Positions 57,171 to 64,000 of a stretch of DNA of 64,000 nt are shown piece after piece. Below the pieces are notes generated by a model. The model had not been told where the DNA came from. It did not search any database and saw nothing but the letters and a program-made list of their open reading frames with translations. The position numbers were made by a program, and so were the translations under genes. Position 1 is the stretch's first letter, and the number at the start of each line of letters is the position of its first letter. Where the stretch lies: positions 44,422,001-44,486,000 of the forward strand of contig BSBN01000809.1 in assembly GCA_027924645.1 (NCBI GenBank), read 5' to 3'. This DNA comes from Cunninghamia lanceolata (taxonomy: Eukaryota; Streptophyta; Pinopsida; Cupressales; Cupressaceae).

Positions 57171-58912
57171 GGGTTTTGCGCTAATTTGAGGGTTGTCCGA
57201 CCGTCAGAAGGAAAAGCGCTAAATTTGAGGTCATCCGACCTCAGCGGGGAAATCGGGCCGGTTCAACCTCGTGTTTTGCTTCTGTTCAGGTTTTTGAGTT
57301 TTGCGTGGTTTTTGGTAAGGTCTGACTTGCGCGGAATTTGGAGGTGTCTGACCTCTAGTGGCTACCAAGTCGGTCGGTTGATATTTTAGCGCAAAGTTTT
57401 ATCGATGAATTATTTATTGCACTTGCACGAGAATCAGCTTGGTCTGACTTGCGCGAATTTAGGCAGCATCTGACTAGGTCAGAAGGAGGATATTATAGTG
57501 CAAGTCAGATGAGGTAAGTTCTAGCGCTAGAATTGAGGTAAGCTCCTGGCAGGGTTTTCAGGCAGCATGGACCTTGCAAAGGTATGTGCGTCATCCGACC
57601 AAGTCAGACACTTGATCTTTTAACGCAAGGTCAGACCAAGGTCTTTTTAGCGCAAAAGGAGCTTTCAGAGTTTGCAGGGATTTTGGAACCATCCGACCAA
57701 GTTGGAGAAAGATGTTTTGGGTGCGTTGGTCAGATGAGGTTGATTTTAGCGCAAAAGGGCACTAGGCACTTGGTGCAAAATTTTAAGGTGTCTGACCGAC
57801 TAAATGGGGTTTTGTCTTGCAGGTTAGTTAGAGCTTGTTTTAGCGCCGGAATGAGACAAGGGTTTCATGGGGAAAATTTTTCTAAGTTTTTCAAATTTCT
57901 AACACACAGAAACTCATTCCATCCCAGGGCTAGCCGAAACTAGGGTTTAACAAACAGAAATTTCAAAATTTAGTATGAAAACCCTAACCTAGAGAATCCT
58001 GATTCAAACCATCAATTTACTAAAACCCTAACAACCAATACCCAAAATCCTAATCATTCGCAAGCACAAACTTTGAGTGGTAAAGTCTTAAACCCTACCT
58101 GGTTGAAATGGCGATGCGTGTTGGCTTGTAGGAGAGGTCGCAGGTTCGAGCTCGGGTAAAGTCGACAAGGAAGAACGGAGCTCCGTAAATTTTATCCACA
58201 AACGTGATTAAAAATGATTTAAAACTTGCTAATTTCCCTTATAAACCTTGGCCAATCTGCCATTAATGTTGCAGGTGTATGGACTGTTAGTTTAGGATTT
58301 TGTGCGAATTTCTTTGAGCTTGGACCTGGCGGAGAATTCAGGTATGTCAGACTTGGTCGGACGGGGTAACATTTAGCGCAAGGTCAAACGTTTGGTTTGT
58401 ACAAGATAGCAAAGGAATCAGGCTTGTCCGACATACGGACCTTTAGGGGGGGTCCGATTAGGTTGGTGATTGTTGCTTTTAGCGCAGGTCAGATGAAGCT
58501 GTTTTCAGCACAGAAGTCTGACAGTGAAGAGATTAGCGCAAAGTTGGACAAGGCAATTTTTAGCGCAGAAAGGTAGACTCAATGGTTTAACGTCAGGTCA
58601 GTTGGATAAGGATTTAGCACTAAGGTCGGAATGAGCAATTTTTAGCGCTAGGTCGGACAGACAAGAAATCAGCGCAAAGGTCAGTTGAAGGCCAATTTAG
58701 CGCAAAACTCAACTCAATGCCTTCAAGGGGAAAATAAGGACTCATCCTAGCATATTTTTGAAGTGATTTGTGACATCACCTCTTTTCAAGGTTTTTAAAA
58801 AATGAACATTTTGACCACACCATCACTTAGGAGATCAGCAGATCAAATGACTCTCTAGCCAAAACAAAAGAGGGGGTCTCCATTCTTGAATGGGACGTGT
58901 GTGCAAGGCACA
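57171..58912 (+). repeat. Motif-rich LTR-like block
   Basis: Two short words recur throughout: TTTAGCGCAA (e.g. 57388, 57648, 57743, 58373, 58534, 58697) and (A/T)CCGACC / GGTC(A/G)GA (e.g. near 57197, 57225, 57595, 57690, 58365, 58428). The block ends in GGCACA just before a plus-strand tRNA-Arg-type primer site at 58918, so it is read as a plus-strand LTR whose start was not found. It could alternatively be the 5' LTR of minus-strand element B. No gene: the plus ORFs at 57186 and 57584 are products of the repeats. Confidence 0.5.
58060..58145 (+). repeat. tRNA-derived (SINE-head-like) fragment
   Basis: GAGTGGTAAAGTC (~58076) resembles an RNA polymerase III A box and GGTTCGAGCTC (~58131) fits the B box consensus GGTTCGANNC at a plausible spacing. 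No tail or target duplication was found. Confidence 0.35.
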
Positions 58913-58917
58913 ACAAA

Positions 58918-58936
58918 TGATGACTCTACTGGGAAA
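58918..58936 (+). other. Primer binding site, tRNA-Arg type, mutated
   Basis: TGATGACTCTACTGGGAAA matches the site at 34779 at most positions. It sits a few bases after the CA end of the motif-rich block and gives that block plus orientation. Confidence 0.55.
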
Positions 58937-59810
58937 TGCTCCTGAGCGTTTCAACGATAAACATTCAGCTTGAACCTAGAATCTCTGTGTTCCCCACATA
59001 TTTAAACGAAAAGGCAAGGTATCATATCAAAGAACCTAAGATTACTGACCAGTGCAACCATCCACATCCTGAAAACCTGTGTGTGCAGTTGTATTCATTC
59101 CCATCCTTCCGGAACTAAGTTCACCCGGGATACCCTGAGACAAGCTAGAAGGCTGAGATCATTCTACCACTAGAAAATGCTTGAATTTTGAAGTATTACT
59201 GAGCCTTGAACTAGATTGATGATTAGTCAATTTTGCAAGTACAATGATATTTGATGTCAATCTTTTCTAGTAGTGTTCTTTGTAAGAATTTTGCAATTTG
59301 GTAGTTTCTTTATTTGCATTGTGATGGGTCTGGTGTTGAGAAACACCTTTTATTTTTACCCGATGTAGGCTAGTAACACTTAGTGTCACATGCCTTTGTC
59401 TTGATTGATAGTGCATGTAGTAGAAGCAGAAATCAGCCCATTTCACTTGACACAAGATCACCTAGACTTGCCTAGCTACTTCAAGATTATTTAAAGTGAA
59501 AAGATATATGGTTAGAAAATACTTCAGGTGCACCGACTAATAACTCATTTTCAATGAACAGACACCATACCCCTTGGCCTAACAGTAGAACCCACATCAA
59601 AGACTAAGTGGAAACCTTAGCTTCTCAAAGAAAGACTCACGATTATTCACCCATCAAGGAAGCATTTATAGGTTTGCACGACTACCACCACTTCGAAAAC
59701 AGTGACCCCTCGAAAAAGAAAGCACAGCAGGCAAAAAACAAAAGGACAACCAAACTAAGAAAAGCACCTAACACCTAGCTATGTACACTAAAACGAGGCA
59801 TGATTGCCTT
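58937..59810. other. Interior remnant and 3' UTR, no gene seen
   Basis: Left part should be the start of a truncated plus-strand element following the primer site; right part is the 3' UTR of the minus-strand pol that ends at 59811. The join was not located. Confidence 0.4.
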
Positions 59811-61010
59811 TCAGGCCTGAAAGTAGTGCTTGAGGAACTGGCCATTGACAGGCAGTGGCAGCTCCTCACCAGTAAGGCTCTTGAGTCGATATGTACTGTC
59901 TCCAAGGATCTCATAGATCTGATAGGGACCCAACCAGAGTTTGTCAAATTTACCATGTTCTCCCTTCTTCTCATGTGCTTTGTCCCAATATAGGACTAGA
60001 TTAGAAATGCGAAAGGCTTTGACCTTGGCTCTTTTATCGAACTACTGTTTTACGAGTCCCTGATGTTTGGCAAAACTTTCTATGGCGGAATCACGTTTCT
60101 CTTCAAGGTGTAACAATTGGGCCAACCTTGAGGATAGTTGATCATCAGTTTCGAGGTAGTCTTGCATTAATTGAAGTACTGGAATTCTCAAATGGATAGG
60201 AAAGACAGGTTCAATCCCATAAACTAGATGATAAGGAGATGTATTTAGAGCTGCTTTGTGTCGGATTCCATCAAACCATAAAGCGAACCTAAGCTGAGTA
60301 TGCCAGTCTCTGGGGTTTTTGTCCAATATCTTCTTAATGACCTCAAGTAGATTTTTGTTTGTTGATTCAGCTACCCCATTCCCTTGTGGACAGTAATTGG
60401 ATGAGAACTTGAGAGTAATCCCATAATCGAATGCCTCGTTAGAAAAATGTAATGATGAAAAGGCAGAGCCATTATCACAAACTAAAGCAAATGGACAACC
60501 AAATCTAGTGATAATATGCTTTTCAACAAATTCAATAACTACCTCTGTGGTGCATTGTTTACATGCTATTGCCTCAGACCATCGAGTACAGTAATCAGTA
60601 GTGGTCAGAATATACCTATGGCCTGCAGAGGAAGGCGGATTGATCATATCAATAAAGTCAAGGACCCATTGAGCAAATGGTCGTATCTCCACCACTGGCT
60701 GCAAAGGCATGGCTGTGTGGCGTTCTCTATGTGCAGCGGTCTGGCATATATGACAGTTTCTTACGTTTGAATGCGCGTCCCTAAACAAAGTTGGCCAGTA
60801 ATACCCGGCACGAAGAATCTGATTCACCATTGAGTGCGCTGATCCATGACTTGTCCTGAATCTCTCGTGAAAACTTGTTAGCACCTGATCAACCTTCGAT
60901 TTGTCCAAACATCTTAGATAAATACCTTCGTGATTCTTCTTGTAAAGGACTGATCCCTTTATCATATAACTGCTGCTTTTTAGTTTGAGAGCTCTCCTCT
61001 GCACTGAATT
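59811..61010 (-). pseudogene. Integrase of element A
   Basis: HHCC zinc finger (FHERFRTSHGSAH...RNCHIC), then catalytic core with LDFIDMINPPSS, VCDNGSAF and GNGVAESTNKN carrying the D, D and E positions, then after one stop at ~60040 the C-terminal part (GKFDKLWLGPYQIYEI). It would join cDNA to host DNA. Differs clearly from the integrase of element D, so two Tat-like families are present. Confidence 0.88.
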
Positions 61011-61121
61011 CGGCTGTGGTGGGCAGCACTGATTGAGTAAATAGAATATGATATCTCCATACCACTCATCTTTTGAAACATCTTCTAACAGGTACTATTG
61101 AGAAACCAGGTCTGGTCCTAC

Positions 61122-61500
61122 TTAAGCCATGGTTCTAGTCAAGGCCTGGCCTCTTACCAATTTCATAGGTTGGATATCTATGTCAAACTCTTGCAGTATG
61201 GTGACCCACTTTCCTCTTCTTTCTCCTAATTCACTTTGCATCAGCGATGCTTTAACAGCTGCATCTGGGACTATGGAAATCACTTGACTTCTTAGGATGT
61301 AGTGCCAGAATTTCTTAACTTCCTTTACTAGGGTGTATGCTTGTTTTTCCACATTTGGATACCTTAGCTTTGTGTCCTTTAGTGGAGTGCTCATGAAAGC
61401 AATGAGCATTTCATCGTCCACTGACCTCTTCTATGTCAACATGGTAGCGCAAGTATGTTCTGAAGCAAATGAATATATATGAAATGGCAAAGTGTAATCA
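61122..61500 (-). pseudogene. Gypsy-type RNase H of element A, first catalytic Asp absent
   Basis: PFHIYSFASEHTC (~61490) stands where the family has YTDAS, so the first catalytic Asp is missing. It is followed by RYPNVEKQAYTLVKEVKKFW and a GERRGKWVTILQEFDIDI end. Loss of this Asp fits the known inactivation of the native RNase H in Tat elements that acquired a second one. Confidence 0.8.
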
Positions 61501-61571
61501 GGACTTACCAAGATAGGTGCATTGGATATAGCTTGTTTAATTTCTACGAAGGCAGCCTTGGCTTCTGGGGT

Positions 61572-62480
61572 CTAGTCCATTTTAGCATCTTTCTTTAGCA
61601 TGGCATTGAGAGGTTGAACAATCTCAGCAAACCCCGTAATGAATTTACGTACAATGTTGATCTTACCAAAATATGACTTAAGTTCCTTCTTGCTGGCTGG
61701 GGGAGGTATCTTGAGTATTGCTTGGATCCGGTCTGGGTCAATAGATATTCCTTGTTCAGATATTACATGTCCCAACAACTGCCCTTCAGTTACTCCAAAG
61801 ATACACTTCTTGGGGTTGAGTGATATACCATAGTCCTTGCATCGCTGCAACACTTTCCTCAAATCTGCCACATGATCCTCTCACCTTTTCAAGAATATTG
61901 TTAGATCATCCATGTAAATGATAATACATTTTCCAACCAACCCTTTGAAAGCAACATCCATCGCACGCTGAAAAGTTGCACCAGCGTTTATTAAACCAAA
62001 TGGCATTCGGCGGTAGGCATAGATGCCCTATTTACAGGTGAAGGATGTTTTCAATCTGTCTTCATATTCCACCATCACCTGGTTATAACCAAAATACCCA
62101 TCCAAGAATGACATCATTTGGGACCCATTAACAATCTGCAATACTTTGTCTAATGAGGGCAGCGGGTAATTGTCCTTTTCTGATGCTCTGTTTAGATTAC
62201 GGAAATCAACACAAAGTCTGATTTCTCCATTTTACTTTCAGACTGGGACTAAGTTTGCTACCCATGCAGAATGTTAGACAGGAAATATTATCCTAGCTGA
62301 AAGCAACTTCTGAACTTCTTTAAAAATTAGTGGTTCTAACAAAGCATTCGCTGGTCTTTGCCTTTGTCTAAAAGGCTTCGCTCCTGGCTTTAGTGGGATG
62401 GTGTGGCTGATAATCAAAGTGTCGTAAGTCTTTAGATCCTCATAACTCCAAGCTATAACTTCATGATAATCCCTTAATGC
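61572..62480 (-). pseudogene. Reverse transcriptase of element A
   Basis: N-terminal part PLKPGAKPFRQRQRPANA and IFKEVQKLLSARII (62450-62280), palm with FLDGYFGYNQVM, then MPFGLINAGATFQRAMD, catalytic box IIYMDDLTIF with the YMDD codons at 61905-61916, then ADLRKVLQRCKDYGISLNPK and a connection region to 61572. Stops at several positions (for example TGA near 61880) inactivate it. Catalytic Asp residues are preserved. Confidence 0.88.
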
Positions 62481-62889
62481 ATGTATGATTCCTGTCCTTT
62501 CCTTTTCAGTATTGGCCTTTCCAATGAACACGTTCTTCACATTTTCTTCTGTCCCCAAGTTGAATGGGTCACACTTTCCTCCTGGGGATTCCCCTTCTTT
62601 CCTTTGAGTCCCTAAATTATCTGCATCAAACAGTCTTTCCAATTCTACCATTCCTCTAGGGATCGTATTGATTTTCAAATTTAGTACTCCTTCCAAATCC
62701 ATTTCGGCAGGTTCCATCTCGTCTTCATCTATTACTTGGGTAGTGAATACATCTGAGGAAGTAAGGAAATTAATTATATGCTGATCATCCTCAAAAACTT
62801 GAAAATTGGTTACATTATCAGGTACGGATGGAGCAGCCACAAATTACACCGAGAACTTCTTTAGTCTTGTCATGGAGGTTGGCTCTAAT

Positions 62890-63290
62890 GTACTAGCTGT
62901 CTGAGCTAGAGCATTTGCAACATGATTCTGCCTTCTGGGAATGACTTGGATGTTAAAACTGTCAAAGTACTCGATCAAATCCTAGACTCTGTTCCTATAC
63001 TTATTCAATCTCTTATCATTATATGAGTACTGTTTTCTTACCTGCTTCACCACTAACTCAGAATCACCAAACACCTGGACAATCCTGACCCTTTTCTATA
63101 ATGCTAGCAGCAATCCTTGCACTAATGCTTCATATTCAGTGACGTTATTTGTACATGGAAACTGTAGTCTTTGTGATGCTAAGAATGAATTCCTAGTGGG
63201 GCTAATCAATTCAACCCCTGCACCAGACCCTAGTCTGCATCTTGAACTGTCAAACCTTAAGGTCCATAAGCAAAAGTCTTTGCTGTCATC
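62890..63290 (-). pseudogene. Archaeal-type RNase H (RVT_3-like) upstream of RT
   Basis: Continuous minus frame with two TAG stops: TLRFDSS (first Asp), GSGAGVELISPTRNSF, NNVTEYEALVQGLLLAL (catalytic Glu), VQVFGDSELVVKQVRK (second Asp), RRQNHVANALAQTAST, where HVADALA would carry the last Asp, so it is Asn here. These are the hallmarks of the plant/archaeal RNase H acquired by Tat elements, which removes RNA from RNA-DNA hybrids. It lies between protease and RT instead of between the Gypsy RNase H and integrase. Confidence 0.82.
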
Positions 63291-63699
63291 CTTCTATTTT
63301 CTGGACTTCTCCCGATCAGGCAGAGGTTCAAATTCTTCCTTCTTTTTGATAGCTGGCTCTGTCTTCTTCTCAACAATTGCTTCCTCTTTCGAGATTATGG
63401 GGATTTTCAACTATCTTTGCACTTGCTTGACCGCTTCTTGACACAGTTGGTAGGTAAATTCAGAATGAGATGTATCATGTATACGACACCAGTTGGGCAG
63501 TAATAGTTCTTCCATTTGACCCTACTTTCCAACAGCAGTCTAATCTTGCACAAATCTGGCCACAAAATCATGGAAACCCTCAAATACCCCAGGTTCATCT
63601 TCTTCTGAAGATTCCTTTGCATCTGTTTGAACGTATGCTGTTGTACCTTCTGGTCTTTCTATAAGCAGCTTGGAGGGTCTTAAGCAGCTTAGCATGAGA

Positions 63700-64000
63700 A
63701 CTTCTTCTGACCGACTACTGTGTGGAATATAGACTCTCAAATCAACTTTTGAAAATAGAACCTCATTGGGTTGATTGTATTATGTGATCATATGCTTCAT
63801 CTTGGGCTCTCTTTCAATATGTATCTGATTGGCCAACCCCTTCCATGGTAACCAGATGTGGGAAAAGTCCGTTGCCATATAACCATTCAAAGTTCTAGAC
63901 CAATCCCTGCTCAGGAGCATGCCATATTGATCGGGAATGTCCACTACTTGAATATCAATATATTGTTGTACCCTGGGATCAGAGGCCAAATGCATGTGTA
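63700..64000 (-). pseudogene. Aspartic protease C-terminal part of element A
   Basis: IDIQVVDIPDQYGMLLSRDW and TDFSHIWLPWKGLANQI are the C-terminal retropepsin signature of Tat-like Gypsy pol. The catalytic Asp triad lies beyond the window. A Glu-rich linker (63660-63540) leads to the RNase H domain. Confidence 0.75.

Larger units (their letters stand above)
59811..64000 (-). mobile_element. Tat-like Gypsy pol (element A), runs off the right edge
   Basis: Minus strand, high to low: protease C-terminus (64000-63700), archaeal-type RNase H (63290-62890), reverse transcriptase (62480-61572), Gypsy RNase H (61500-61122), integrase (61004-59811). A dozen or so stops and frame breaks; most domains remain readable. 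Pol ends with TGA at 59811-59813 after LKHYFQA. The presence of two RNase H domains places it with Tat elements. gag and the 5' LTR lie outside the window. Confidence 0.9.

Overview
The window looks like intergenic DNA from a large, retrotransposon-rich plant genome, most likely a gymnosperm such as a conifer. The evidence is layered LTR retrotransposons with long, decayed LTRs, Tat/Ogre-like Gypsy pol genes, several Copia families, and one intact intronless plant receptor-like protein gene. No bacterial or organellar signature is visible. The species cannot be fixed from the sequence alone.

Layout. 1-8.4 kb: a minus-strand Copia LTR flanked by Copia gag on one side and Copia RT/RNase H on the other. 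This LTR is split by a complete 6.8 kb LTR element (852-7631, target duplication ATAAA) that encodes only a protease-like protein. 9.3-9.7 kb: a decayed fragment of a DRM-type DNA methyltransferase. 9.7-15.2 kb: non-coding DNA with internal duplications. 15.5-18.9 kb: the only convincing intact host gene, an extracellular LRR receptor-like protein of 1145 aa. Its LRR array contains ten near-identical 72-bp units. 20.1-24.0 kb: a plus-strand Copia element with heavily broken gag-pol.

25-48 kb: one old minus-strand element (called C here) whose long ORF is split by a nest of later insertions. These are a putative 4.7 kb repeat at 27.2-31.9 kb, a gag-only Gypsy/Tat element with 2.7 kb LTRs (32090-39653, target duplication CCTTG), a solo LTR of the 852-7631 family (40017-41267), and a 5'-truncated Gypsy element with an almost intact integrase (42.7-47.2 kb). 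48-52 kb: a plus-strand Copia element that has lost its reverse transcriptase. 52-57 kb: a second copy (B) of the long ORF of element C, about 1300 codons. 57-59 kb: a motif-rich LTR-like block with a tRNA-Arg-type primer site. 59.8-64 kb: the pol gene of a Tat-like Gypsy element with domain order protease, archaeal-type RNase H, reverse transcriptase, Gypsy RNase H, integrase. It runs off the right edge.

How the parts relate: apart from the receptor gene, nothing here looks functional as a host locus. The mobile elements form a stratigraphy: C and B are old and full of stops, mostly TAG, and the elements at 852-7631 and 32090-39653 still show matching target duplications. The most unusual items are the B/C long ORF family, the RNase H placed before the reverse transcriptase, the tRNA-Arg-like sequence where a polypurine tract should be, the element with only a protease-like ORF, and the DRM fragment.
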